A stretch of 64,000 nucleotides of DNA. Origin: UKL13-2 sp043773745 (GTDB taxonomy: Bacteria > Pseudomonadota > Gammaproteobacteria > Burkholderiales > Usitatibacteraceae). This document shows positions 44,029 through 52,728 of the stretch, in pieces. The notes under the pieces were generated by a model. The model saw nothing but the letters and a program-made list of their open reading frames with translations, was not told where the DNA came from and made no database searches. Position numbers and translations under genes: made by a program. The DNA lies in the NCBI GenBank assembly GCA_043773745.1, contig JAYVEV010000006.1, positions 1 through 64,000 on the forward strand. The letters are read 5' to 3'. Within the stretch, counting starts at the first letter, position 1. Each line of letters starts with the position of its first letter.

Positions 44029-44619
44029 TTAAAATGTCCCTTTGGTTGAGGGCAGAATGCCTGCCGCACGCCCATCAACCTCACAGGCCATCCTCAGCGC
44101 GCGACCAAATGCCTTGAATATCGTCTCAGCCTGATGGTGCGAATTCACGCCGCGAATATTGTCGATATGCACGGTCGCCAACGCATGATTCACAAAGCCT
44201 TGGAAAAACTCGATGAATAGATCGACGTCCAGCTCGCCCACGCGGGCGCGCGTGAAATTCACGTGATAGGACAAACCGGGACGGCCCGATAAATCAACCA
44301 CCACCCTCGACAAGGCCTCATCCAACGGCACATACGCGTGGCCGTAACGCACAATGCCCATCTTGTCGCCAAGCGCTTTGGTAAGTGCCTGACCCAGTGT
44401 AATACCAATGTCTTCCACGGTGTGGTGCGCATCAATATGCAAATCGCCGGTGGCTTTTAACTCAATATCAATCAGGCCGTGGCGGGCGATTTGATCAATC
44501 ATATGGTCCAAAAACGGGATGCCCGAATCCAGTTTAGAGATACCCTTGCCATCGAGATTGACGATAGCGCGAATTTGGGTTTCTTTGGTGTTGCGGGTAA
44601 TGTCTGCTGTTCTGTTCAT
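44029..44619 (-). CDS. hisB: Imidazoleglycerol-phosphate dehydratase (monofunctional HisB)
   Basis: A 196-residue manganese enzyme. Metal motifs HHTVEDIGITLGQAL and NSHHQAETIFKAFGRAL, with FLDHMIDQIARHG early. It has only the dehydratase half; the histidinol-phosphatase domain of enterobacterial HisB is missing. Its start overlaps the hisC stop by 4 bases. Confidence 0.96.
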   Translation of the reverse strand: MNRTADITRNTKETQIRAIVNLDGKGISKLDSGIPFLDHMIDQIARHGLIDIELKATGDLHIDAHHTVEDIGITLGQALTKALGDKMGIVRYGHAYVPLDEALSRVVVDLSGRPGLSYHVNFTRARVGELDVDLFIEFFQGFVNHALATVHIDNIRGVNSHHQAETIFKAFGRALRMACEVDGRAAGILPSTKGTF

Positions 44620-45692
44620 GATTCAATCGATTCTTTCAATGCGGCAATCATCGCATCATTTTCGGCGGGCGTGCCAACGGTTAAGCGCAGAGTGTTTGCC
44701 ATCAATGGATGTGACTGGCTGGTGTTCTTCACTAGGATTTTACGCGAGAGCAGGTGATTAAAGGTTTTACCTGCATCAAGCAGTCGCACCAGGATAAAGT
44801 TCGCTTCACTGGGGAAGGTTAGGATACCGGCAATTTTGCCCAGCGTTTCTGCCAACCGCGCACGTTCCTGCTTGATCGTGTCGGCCTGAGCTAATAATGC
44901 ATCATAGTGCTCCATCGCAAATGTGGCGGCCGCTTGCGTCAGGCAATTGATGTTGTATGGCAGGCGTAATTTATCAAACTCCTGCAGCCATTCCCGTCGA
45001 CCCATCAATATGCCGAGGCGCACGCCTGCAAGCCCGAGTTTTGAAACGGTGCGCATTAAAACAGCGTTGCGATATTGCGCGATGTCCTGCAAAAATGAGG
45101 CGCTAGAAAACGCAAAGTAGGCTTCATCAATGACCACCAAACCGCCATTTTTCTCCGCGATCGTGATGATGCGATGGATGCTTTCGCGATTAAAACAGTC
45201 GCCGGTGGGATTATTGGGATTGGCAATGAAGGTGATCGCCGGTTTGTTGCGCTCAATAGCGGCAACCATGGCATCGGTGTCGATTGAAAAATCAGACTTC
45301 AATGGCACGCCAATATAGTCAAGCCCACAAAACGTCGCGATCATTTTGAACATCACAAACGCGGGCTCAACCGACAACAAGCTGGCACCGGGTTTGGCGC
45401 AAGCCATCGCAATAAGCTGAATAATTTCATCCGAGCCATTGCCCAGCAAAATATCCAACTCGGCCGGTACCTTCATGGCATGGCGAATCGCGGTTTTGAG
45501 TTCCGGTGCATCCGCGCTGGGATAACGGTTCAGCGCCGACGTGGCGAGCCTTGCCTGCAGTTCAGCCTGGAGTGCTTCTGGAAACGCATAGGGGTTTTCC
45601 ATGGCATCCAGCTTGATGAAGCCAGAGGCGGGCTGCACATGATAGGCAGATAGGGCCGCAATCTCGTCGCGAATAATATCGTGCGGATTCAT
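44616..45692 (-). CDS. hisC: Histidinol-phosphate aminotransferase
   Basis: A 358-residue PLP enzyme of class II aminotransferases. The PLP lysine is in TVSKLGLAGVRLG; also visible are LGNGSDEIIQLIAMA, FIANPNNPTGDCFN and VIDEAYFAF. It sits six bases after hisD. Confidence 0.95.
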   Translation of the reverse strand: MNPHDIIRDEIAALSAYHVQPASGFIKLDAMENPYAFPEALQAELQARLATSALNRYPSADAPELKTAIRHAMKVPAELDILLGNGSDEIIQLIAMACAKPGASLLSVEPAFVMFKMIATFCGLDYIGVPLKSDFSIDTDAMVAAIERNKPAITFIANPNNPTGDCFNRESIHRIITIAEKNGGLVVIDEAYFAFSSASFLQDIAQYRNAVLMRTVSKLGLAGVRLGILMGRREWLQEFDKLRLPYNINCLTQAAATFAMEHYDALLAQADTIKQERARLAETLGKIAGILTFPSEANFILVRLLDAGKTFNHLLSRKILVKNTSQSHPLMANTLRLTVGTPAENDAMIAALKESIES

Positions 45693-45698
45693 CGCAAA

Positions 45699-46997
45699 TT
45701 ATTTCAGACGAAAATCAGCTGATTGCGCGTGTGCTTCCAGCCCTTCAGCGCGCGCCAGCGTGGCGGCAACGCGCCCCAGTGTTTGTGAGCCTTCCTGCGA
45801 AACATGCACGATGCTGGAACGCTTCTGGAAATCATAAACGCCCAGCGGCGAAGAGAAGCGCGAGGTGCGTGAAGTGGGCAGCACATGGTTGGGCCCGGCG
45901 CAATAATCGCCGATTGATTCAGATGAAAAAATGCCCATAAAAATCGCGCCTGCATGACGAATTTTGGCGAGCAATGCATCAGGATGCTCGACCGATAATT
46001 CCAAATGCTCGGGCGCGATGCGATTGGAGATCGCGCAGGCTTCGTCCAGATCGCGTACCTGAATGAGCGCGCCACGGTTTGATAACGAAGCGCGAATAAT
46101 CTCGGCGCGCGGCATCGTGGCCAGCAGTTTTTCCATGCTGTGCGATACCTGTTCGATATAGGCGGCATCGGGGCACAGCAAAATCGCCTGCGCGATTTCA
46201 TCATGCTCAGCCTGAGAAAATAAATCCATCGCCACCCAATCAGGATTTGTCTTACCGTCGGCAATCACCAAAATTTCCGAAGGCCCCGCCATCATATCAA
46301 TGCCGACCTGACCGAACACGAACCTTTTAGCCGCCGCCACATACGCATTACCCGGCCCGACGATTTTATCAACCGCCGGCACCGTCGCCGTACCAAATGC
46401 CAACGCACCAACCGCCTGTGCGCCGCCGATGCGGAATACGCGATCGACACCAGCCAACGCCGCAGCAGCCAATACGGTATCGTTGACCACGCCATCGGGT
46501 GTAGGGGTGACCATGATAAGTTCGGCAACGCCCGCTACTTTGGCCGCTATTGCATTCATGAGGACGGATGACGGATAAGCCGCCTTGCCACCAGGCACAT
46601 AAAGGCCGGCGCGATCAATCGCGTTGATCTGCTGGCCCAGAACAGTGCCGTCAGCTTCGGTGTATTGCCACGATGGTTGTAGCTGGTGCTCGTGATAAGT
46701 GCGGATGCGTGCGGCCGCGGTTTCGAGCGCGGCGCGAACCGGTTTGGGTAAACCATCCAACGCAGTTCTCAGCGTTTTCTGCTCGATCTCCAGAGCGCTA
46801 GCCGTACTGGGTGTCCAGCGATCAAATCGCGTGGTGTAGTCGAGCAGGGCTTCATCGCTGCGCGCTTTCACGTTCGCCAGAATATCGCGGGCGATGGTTT
46901 CGATTTTGGGGTCCTGCGCGGATTCGAAGGCAAGCAGCCTGCCAAGATCAGCCTCAAATGTGGCGCTGGTTGAGTTGAGTTTTAGTATCGTGAACAT
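45699..46997 (-). CDS. hisD: Histidinol dehydrogenase
   Basis: A 432-residue zinc/NAD enzyme for the last two steps. Motifs: YVPGGKAAYPSSVLMNAIAA, FRIGGAQAVGALAFGT, IVGPGNAYVAAAKRFVFG, and the metal and substrate region SQAEHDEIAQAILL. A 154-base gap separates it from hisG. Confidence 0.96.
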   Translation of the reverse strand: MFTILKLNSTSATFEADLGRLLAFESAQDPKIETIARDILANVKARSDEALLDYTTRFDRWTPSTASALEIEQKTLRTALDGLPKPVRAALETAAARIRTYHEHQLQPSWQYTEADGTVLGQQINAIDRAGLYVPGGKAAYPSSVLMNAIAAKVAGVAELIMVTPTPDGVVNDTVLAAAALAGVDRVFRIGGAQAVGALAFGTATVPAVDKIVGPGNAYVAAAKRFVFGQVGIDMMAGPSEILVIADGKTNPDWVAMDLFSQAEHDEIAQAILLCPDAAYIEQVSHSMEKLLATMPRAEIIRASLSNRGALIQVRDLDEACAISNRIAPEHLELSVEHPDALLAKIRHAGAIFMGIFSSESIGDYCAGPNHVLPTSRTSRFSSPLGVYDFQKRSSIVHVSQEGSQTLGRVAATLARAEGLEAHAQSADFRLK

Positions 46998-47007
46998 AAT
47001 AAAATGA

Positions 47008-47082
47008 CTTAAACACTAGCGTTGGAGCGGGGTTCGGGACCTTTTGCTTCGTGAGCCGCACAAGTAAAGGAGTTTCAGTATT
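47008..47082. repeat. Possible degenerate copy 5 of the dispersed element (hisG-hisD gap)
   Basis: On the minus strand it begins GAAACTCC...ACT and ends GCTAGTGTTTAAG, like the AAACTCTAATACT and GCTAGAGTTTTAG ends of copy 4. The middle does not match well, so this is tentative. Confidence 0.3.
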
Positions 47083-47151
47083 TGCAATACGGGCTTTGCG
47101 CGTAAACTTTAAATGCCATCTTCAATGCAATCATTACGCATTTTACGACGC

Positions 47152-47787
47152 TCACCTTGCTGCAGCAGAGAAGGCATCAATCATCGGCTGTATCTGCGCG
47201 CGTTTAAGTTTTAGTGCTGCGCGGTTCACAATCAAGCGGCTCGAAATCGGCATCACTTCTTCAACAGCGATGAGCCTATTGGCTTTCAGCGTATTGCCGG
47301 TCGAAACCAAATCAACGATGGCATCTGCTAATCCAGTCAATGGCGCTAATTCCATGGAGCCATATAGTTTGATGAGATTAACGTGCATACCTTTTTGGGC
47401 GAAGTGCTCTCGTGCTACCTGAACATATTTGGTCGCCACGTTCAGCCGCGCGCCACGCTTTACGGCAGCCGCATAATCAAAATCTTCACGCACCGCCACC
47501 ATCATGCGGCATTTGCCGATATTCAAATCGAGTGGCTGGTAAAGACCCATGCCGTCGGATTCGAGCAGCACATCTTTGCCTGCCACGCCCAAATCAGCAG
47601 CACCATATTGCACATAAGTCGGCACATCGGAGGCACGCACAATCACCAGCTTTACATCGGCGCGATTGGTGTCAAGAATCAGCTTGCGGGATTTATCGGG
47701 ATCATCAAGAGGTATTATGCCGGCCGCCGTAAGCAGTGGCACGGTGTCATCAAAAATACGCCCCTTGGATAAGGCAATCGTGATCAT
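47152..47787 (-). CDS. hisG: ATP phosphoribosyltransferase, short form
   Basis: A 211-residue first enzyme of histidine synthesis. Motifs: ITIALSKGRIFDDTVPLL, YVQYGAADLGVAGKDVLLE and ELAPLTGLADAIVDLVSTG. It lacks the C-terminal regulatory domain of long-form HisG, so it needs a HisZ partner, which is not in this window. Its ATG overlaps the murA stop by one base. Confidence 0.95.
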   Translation of the reverse strand: MITIALSKGRIFDDTVPLLTAAGIIPLDDPDKSRKLILDTNRADVKLVIVRASDVPTYVQYGAADLGVAGKDVLLESDGMGLYQPLDLNIGKCRMMVAVREDFDYAAAVKRGARLNVATKYVQVAREHFAQKGMHVNLIKLYGSMELAPLTGLADAIVDLVSTGNTLKANRLIAVEEVMPISSRLIVNRAALKLKRAQIQPMIDAFSAAAR

Positions 47788-49046
47788 TAATTAATCCGTT
47801 CGATCTTCGCGCCCAGTGCAGTGAGCTTTTGTTCGATATGGTCGTAGCCGCGGTCGAGGTGATAAATACGGTCAATGATGGTCTCGCCTTCGGCTACCAA
47901 GCCGGCAATCACCAAACAAGCCGACGCGCGCAAATCAGTCGCCATCACCGAGGTGCCGGTGAGTTTTTCAACGCCGTGAACAATCGCGGTATTACCGTCG
48001 ATGTCGATTTTCGCGCCCAAGCGCACCAGCTCCTGCACATGCATAAAGCGGTTTTCAAAAATCGTTTCAGTCACCACGCTGGTGCCGGTGGCAATACAGT
48101 TGAGGGCGATAAATTGCGCCTGCATATCAGTCGGAAACGCCGGGTAGGGTGCGGTACGCAGGTTAATGGCGGTGCTGCGTTTATGCATGCTGACGCGAAT
48201 TTCATCTGCGGTCGTGGCGATTTCAACGCCAGCGCCGCGCAATTTTTCAATGACTGCATCAAGCGAGCGCGGTTGGGCGCTAGTGATGCGTACATCGCCA
48301 CCGACCGTTCCCATTGCCGCTACCGCCGCCAAAAATGTGCCGGTCTCAATCCGGTCTGGCATCACGCTGTGGTTTGCACCGTGCAATGCGGACACGCCTT
48401 CGACGGTAATGATGTCGGTGCCATGCCCGCGAATTTTCGCGCCCATTTTGATCAGGCATTCAGCTAGATCCACCACCTCAGGTTCGCACGCAGAATTTTC
48501 AAGCGTGGTTGTGCCGTCAGCCAGACAAGCGGCCATCAACAGATTTTCCGTACCGGTCACCGTGACCGTGTCCATGAAAATACGTGCGCCTTTTAGCTTG
48601 GTTGCTTTAGCGTGAATATAGCCCGCTTCGATGGTGATGGTGGCGCCCATCGCCTCTAAACCTTTGATGTGTAAATCTACCGGCCGTGCGCCAATGGCGC
48701 AACCGCCTGGCAGCGATACCCGCGCTTCACCAAACCGCGCCACTAGTGGGCCGAGCACCAGAATCGAGGCGCGCATGGTTTTGACCAAATCATACGAAGC
48801 GACCAAATTGGTGAGGTTATTTGCGCATAGTATTGCGGCTTCCGGAGCGCGCTCTGCCGTCACACCCATTTCGGCGAGCAGCTTCAACATGGTGTCGATA
48901 TCGTTTAGCTGGGGCACATTGCTGAGAACGAGTGGCTCAGCAGTCAATAAGCATGCCGCCAGGATAGGCAGCGCTGCATTTTTGGCGCCCGATATACGGA
49001 CATCACCTTTGAGCGGATAGCCGCCGCGAATTTTTAATTTTTGCAT
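47787..49046 (-). CDS. murA: UDP-N-acetylglucosamine 1-carboxyvinyltransferase
   Basis: A 419-residue enzyme for the first committed step of peptidoglycan synthesis. The start KLKIRGGYPLKGDVRISGAKNA (read in two parts) and the catalytic Cys in PGGCAIGARPVDLH are typical, so the fosfomycin-sensitive Cys form is present. It lies 28 bases after the BolA-family gene. Confidence 0.96.
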   Translation of the reverse strand: MQKLKIRGGYPLKGDVRISGAKNAALPILAACLLTAEPLVLSNVPQLNDIDTMLKLLAEMGVTAERAPEAAILCANNLTNLVASYDLVKTMRASILVLGPLVARFGEARVSLPGGCAIGARPVDLHIKGLEAMGATITIEAGYIHAKATKLKGARIFMDTVTVTGTENLLMAACLADGTTTLENSACEPEVVDLAECLIKMGAKIRGHGTDIITVEGVSALHGANHSVMPDRIETGTFLAAVAAMGTVGGDVRITSAQPRSLDAVIEKLRGAGVEIATTADEIRVSMHKRSTAINLRTAPYPAFPTDMQAQFIALNCIATGTSVVTETIFENRFMHVQELVRLGAKIDIDGNTAIVHGVEKLTGTSVMATDLRASACLVIAGLVAEGETIIDRIYHLDRGYDHIEQKLTALGAKIERIN

Positions 49047-49074
49047 GGAGAAACCTATGGGTGAATCGAGCGGA

Positions 49075-49320
49075 TTATGGGGTTTGGCGAGCTTGCCATT
49101 CGACCGGCGTTAGAGTTTGCATCGAAAGCGCGTGAATTTCCTCGCGCATACGATCGCCCAACGCGGCATAAACAATTTGGTGGCGCTGAATGCGTGATTT
49201 GCCATCAAAGGCGTCACAAACGATGACCGCCTGAAAGTGCGCGCCATCCCCTTCTACCGCAAGGTGCGGGCAATCGAGCTTGGCGCGGAGATAACCTTCA
49301 ATTTGTTCTGGTGTGACCAC
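49075..49320 (-). CDS. BolA-family protein
   Basis: An 81-residue protein of the BolA/IbaG group, thought to act with monothiol glutaredoxins in iron-sulfur handling. It has VEGDGAHFQAVIVCDAF and the helix RIQRHQIVYAALGDRMREEI. The position next to murA is the place of ibaG in many Proteobacteria. Confidence 0.9.
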   Translation of the reverse strand: MVTPEQIEGYLRAKLDCPHLAVEGDGAHFQAVIVCDAFDGKSRIQRHQIVYAALGDRMREEIHALSMQTLTPVEWQARQTP

Positions 49321-49336
49321 GGCATGCTTTCTAAAA

Positions 49337-50092
49337 TTATTGACGTAACTTGTAGCCTGATTTTAACAGGGACAAGGTGACGGCCGAAAGGCAAAAGAAT
49401 GCGCCCGCAGTGACGGCTAACGAAAGCCACACCGAAACATCGGATTTACCAAAAAAACCATAACGGAAACCATCAATCATGTAGAAAAATGGATTGAGGT
49501 GTGACAAGCCCTGCCAAAACTCGGGCAAAGAATGAATCGAATAAAACACGCCCGATAAAAACGTCAGCGGCATGATGATGAAATTCTGGAATGCGGCAAT
49601 TTGATCAAATTTATCAGCCCACAGCCCGGCGATAATGCCCAGTGCTGCCATCATGCCGCTGCCAAGCACGGCAAAGACTACTATCCACAGCAGATTATGT
49701 ACCGGTACATGCGCCAGAAAAATGCCGACCGCAAATACACCCAAGCCGACCGCCAGCCCTCGCACCACGGCAGCCAGCACATAAGCACCATAGAAATTCC
49801 AGTGGGTTAGCGGCGGCAATAATATGAACAATATATTGCCGGTTATCTTGGATTGAATCAGTGAAGACGACGTATTGGCAAACGAGTTTTGCAACATGCT
49901 CATCATCGCCAAGCCCGGGATCAGGAACTGTTCGTAGTTGATGCCGGGAAATGCCGCTGTCGAGCCTGCCATGACGTGGGCGAATATCAGCAGATACAGC
50001 ATTGCTGTCAAGACCGGTGCTGCGACTGTCTGAAACGCCACTTTCCAGAATCGCAGCACCTCTTTTTTGAGGAGGGTTTGAAAACCGATCAT
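49337..50092 (-). CDS. yadH: ABC-2 type exporter, membrane subunit (YadH-like)
   Basis: A 251-residue permease with six likely helices. ABC-2 features are FPGINYEQFLIPGLAMMSML and MPLTFLSGVFYSIHSLP. It overlaps the stop of the ATPase gene by 4 bases. The substrate is unknown. Confidence 0.9.
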   Translation of the reverse strand: MIGFQTLLKKEVLRFWKVAFQTVAAPVLTAMLYLLIFAHVMAGSTAAFPGINYEQFLIPGLAMMSMLQNSFANTSSSLIQSKITGNILFILLPPLTHWNFYGAYVLAAVVRGLAVGLGVFAVGIFLAHVPVHNLLWIVVFAVLGSGMMAALGIIAGLWADKFDQIAAFQNFIIMPLTFLSGVFYSIHSLPEFWQGLSHLNPFFYMIDGFRYGFFGKSDVSVWLSLAVTAGAFFCLSAVTLSLLKSGYKLRQ

Positions 50093-51045
50093 TGGCGCGC
50101 ACCTTGCAGCGCCATGTCTGCACCAGCATCGCCCTGATTCATGATTTTAACAAACACGGCTTCGAGCTCCGGCTCGGTGACTTCCAGATTGGTGATGGTG
50201 GCGCCGGCGTTGCGTATGCGTGCCAGCAATGTTTCAACTTCGTTGTAATCATGTATTGAAAAATAGTGCCAGCAATTTTCGTTCTGGCCTTCTTGCTTGG
50301 TGCGTGACGCCAACAATGATGCCGGCAATTCGCACGCCAATTTCACACGCAATACGCGCTCAGAAAATGCATTAAGCAGATGCTCGGTCGTATCCATCGC
50401 CACAATTTTGCCCAGCTTCATCATGGCGATGCGCGAGCATAGTTGTTGCGCCTCTTCCAAATAATGGGTGGTTAGCAAAATGGTATGACCCTGGGTATTC
50501 AACTCGCGAATAAAGCTCCACAGCGTCTGGCGCAATTCAACATCGACGCCGGCAGTGGGTTCGTCCAGCACGATCACCGGCGGACGGTGCACCAAGGCCT
50601 GCGCAACCAATACGCGACGCTTCATGCCGCCGGAGAGTTGGCGCATGTTTTTATCGGCTTTGTCCGTCAATGAAAGCTTGGCCAACAATTCATCAATCCA
50701 TGCGTCCAGCGCCGCCGTGTGGGCGATGCCGAAATAGCCCGCCTGAAAACGCAAAGTTTCGCGCACCGAAAAAAACGGGTCAAAGACAATTTCCTGCGGA
50801 ACGATGCCCAGCGCGCGGCGCGCGGCACGGTAGTCACTGACCACATCATGCCCCATCACCTTGAGTGTGCCCGCACTGGCGCGCGCGAGTCCGGCTAGCG
50901 CTGAAATGAGTGTCGTTTTACCGGCACCGTTGGGCCCCAGCAGCGCGAAGAATTCCCCTTCGTTTACGCGCAGGGACACGCCCGCTAGCGCAGTGAACGA
51001 ACCGTATTTTTTTTCGACGTTTTCAACGTCGATGGCGTAGGTCAT
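50089..51045 (-). CDS. yadG: ABC-2 type exporter, ATPase subunit (YadG-like)
   Basis: A 318-residue ABC ATPase. Walker A GPNGAGKTT, Q-loop IVPQEIVFDP, signature LSGGMKRRVLVAQAL, Walker B VIVLDEPTAGVD and the His switch LTTHYLEEAQ. A C-terminal domain of about 90 residues follows. The partner permease gene overlaps its stop. Confidence 0.93.
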   Translation of the reverse strand: MTYAIDVENVEKKYGSFTALAGVSLRVNEGEFFALLGPNGAGKTTLISALAGLARASAGTLKVMGHDVVSDYRAARRALGIVPQEIVFDPFFSVRETLRFQAGYFGIAHTAALDAWIDELLAKLSLTDKADKNMRQLSGGMKRRVLVAQALVHRPPVIVLDEPTAGVDVELRQTLWSFIRELNTQGHTILLTTHYLEEAQQLCSRIAMMKLGKIVAMDTTEHLLNAFSERVLRVKLACELPASLLASRTKQEGQNENCWHYFSIHDYNEVETLLARIRNAGATITNLEVTEPELEAVFVKIMNQGDAGADMALQGARQ

Positions 51046-51095
51046 GGGAAGGCACTGCGTTGCCGCAGCGGAAAAACTAAACGGAGGGTGAAGAA

Positions 51096-51476
51096 TTAAA
51101 CGTCAGCCGCACTTTGGTTCCGGAGATATTCACTACAGTGCTTATTTTGGTTACTGAAGGGGCAATGAATCAATTCATCAACCCCATATAACTCGGCTAA
51201 CGATTCCAGATTGGGCGGCAAATGCACATAGCGAAGCGCCTTGTTAACTTTCTGCGCTTCCCGTCGCCAATGAAGCAGCAGCGCCACACCGGATGAATCG
51301 ATTTCAGTTACATCCGTAAAATCAATCGACAGACAGTCCGGCAAGCTGGATTGCGCCGCATAGGCAGCAGTCTCACTCAGCAGACGGGGCATGCTCGCTA
51401 AATTGAGAGCGCCGGCGAGCTTTAGGGTCTCGCCGACGATTGTGCTGCTGTGATTGCTTTGCAAATTTTCAGGCAC
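51096..51476 (-). CDS. mlaB: STAS-domain protein MlaB
   Basis: A 126-residue STAS domain, the cytoplasmic partner of the MlaFE ATPase complex. The STAS loop DVTEIDSSGVALLLHWRREA is intact. It ends the mla operon, 17 bases after mlaC. Confidence 0.85.
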   Translation of the reverse strand: MPENLQSNHSSTIVGETLKLAGALNLASMPRLLSETAAYAAQSSLPDCLSIDFTDVTEIDSSGVALLLHWRREAQKVNKALRYVHLPPNLESLAELYGVDELIHCPFSNQNKHCSEYLRNQSAADV

Positions 51477-51493
51477 GTTATTCAGTCCGTTAC

Positions 51494-52111
51494 TTACTTC
51501 TTGGCTGCGTTTTTTGAATTGCGCTCAGAAAGCGACTTGATCAGACCATCAATACTGCTGGCTTTGATCTCTGTGTTAAACGAGCTGCGATAGTTGGTCA
51601 CCAGTGATACGCCGTCAATCAAAACATCAAAAACTTTCCAGCCATTCGGGGTTTTTTCCATGCTGTAATCGATAGGAATCGGCTGACCGCCCGGCTGAAC
51701 CACCTGTGTTTTGACGACTACTTCAGTATCCGCCGCCGCGACTTTCAATGGTTTCACATCAATCGTTTGATTGCGGAATTGGGTCAATGAGGTTGAATAG
51801 GTACGCACTAGCAAAGTCCGGAACTGCTCAGTCAATGCGGCTTTCTGTGCGTCCGAGGCATCACGCCAATTGCGACCAACGGCAAGCTGGGTCATATGCG
51901 GAAAGTTGAAATAGGGCAGCACTTTTTCTTCGGCCAGTTTTTCAATTTTCTTTTGATCACCCGCGACCAGATCTTTGTCGGCTTTCATAGCCGCCAAAAT
52001 GTCCGCCGTGTTTTTACGCACGATTTCATCGGGCGCTGTTTGTGCAAATACCGCCGCACTGCCGGTTAAGGCAAATGCCACGCTTGCAACAGTAAAAATT
52101 CGCTTCAACAT
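51494..52111 (-). CDS. mlaC: MlaC periplasmic phospholipid carrier
   Basis: A 205-residue exported protein with a signal peptide ending VFAQ (about residue 24). The MlaC fold shows VLPYFNFPHMTQLAVGRNWR, FRTLLVRTYSTSLTQF and IPIDYSMEKTPNGWKVFDVL. It shuttles phospholipid between the inner-membrane MlaFEDB complex and the outer membrane. Confidence 0.93.
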   Translation of the reverse strand: MLKRIFTVASVAFALTGSAAVFAQTAPDEIVRKNTADILAAMKADKDLVAGDQKKIEKLAEEKVLPYFNFPHMTQLAVGRNWRDASDAQKAALTEQFRTLLVRTYSTSLTQFRNQTIDVKPLKVAAADTEVVVKTQVVQPGGQPIPIDYSMEKTPNGWKVFDVLIDGVSLVTNYRSSFNTEIKASSIDGLIKSLSERNSKNAAKK

Positions 52112-52215
52112 GATGATTTACTTTCGGAAAATTAGAAGGATGCAACTGTCGCTATTAACGGGTATCGGCAAGTCGGCGTTTACTAGCCACCCAAACTAAA
52201 CGGGTGTGTTAGCGA

Positions 52216-52683
52216 TTACTTCTTCTCTGCGCCCTCGCTGGCCTTGCCGAACATGAATTGACCAATTAGGCGTTCCAGCACGACCGCTGACTGCGTCAGC
52301 TTGATGACATCACCCGCGACCAGTTTTTTGTCCTCGGCGCCAGCATCAAGCCCGACATACACCTCGCCCAACAAACCGGACGTTAATATCGAGGCGCTGC
52401 TGTCTTTGGGGAAGCTGTAGCGTTTATCCAATGTGAGCGTGGCGATGGCCTGAAATTTTTCATTGTCGAAGTGAATATGGGTGACGCGCCCGATCAGTAC
52501 GCCAGCGCTTTTGACCGGCGCTTTGGCCTTTAGACCGCCGATATTTTCAAATCGCGCCTCGACCGCATAGGTATTCTCGACATGATCGCTGCCGATACTA
52601 ACGCGCAGCGCCAGCATTAACAGTGCCGCGAACCCCAACAAAATGAAGAGGCCGACCCAAAAATCCATTGTTTTACGTTCCAT
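52216..52683 (-). CDS. mlaD: MlaD, MCE-domain substrate-binding subunit
   Basis: A 155-residue protein with an N-terminal membrane helix (about residues 8-27, WVGLFILLGFAALLMLAL) and one MCE domain (ARFENIGGLKAKAPVKSAGV and ILTSGLLGEVYVGLDAG). It forms a hexameric ring under the MlaFE transporter. In many relatives mlaA lies between mlaD and mlaC; here that gap is only 104 bases. Confidence 0.93.
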   Translation of the reverse strand: MERKTMDFWVGLFILLGFAALLMLALRVSIGSDHVENTYAVEARFENIGGLKAKAPVKSAGVLIGRVTHIHFDNEKFQAIATLTLDKRYSFPKDSSASILTSGLLGEVYVGLDAGAEDKKLVAGDVIKLTQSAVVLERLIGQFMFGKASEGAEKK

Positions 52684-52728
52684 ACTATTTTCCGTCTTGG
52701 TGAGTATTATTTAAGGCATCTGAGTAGG

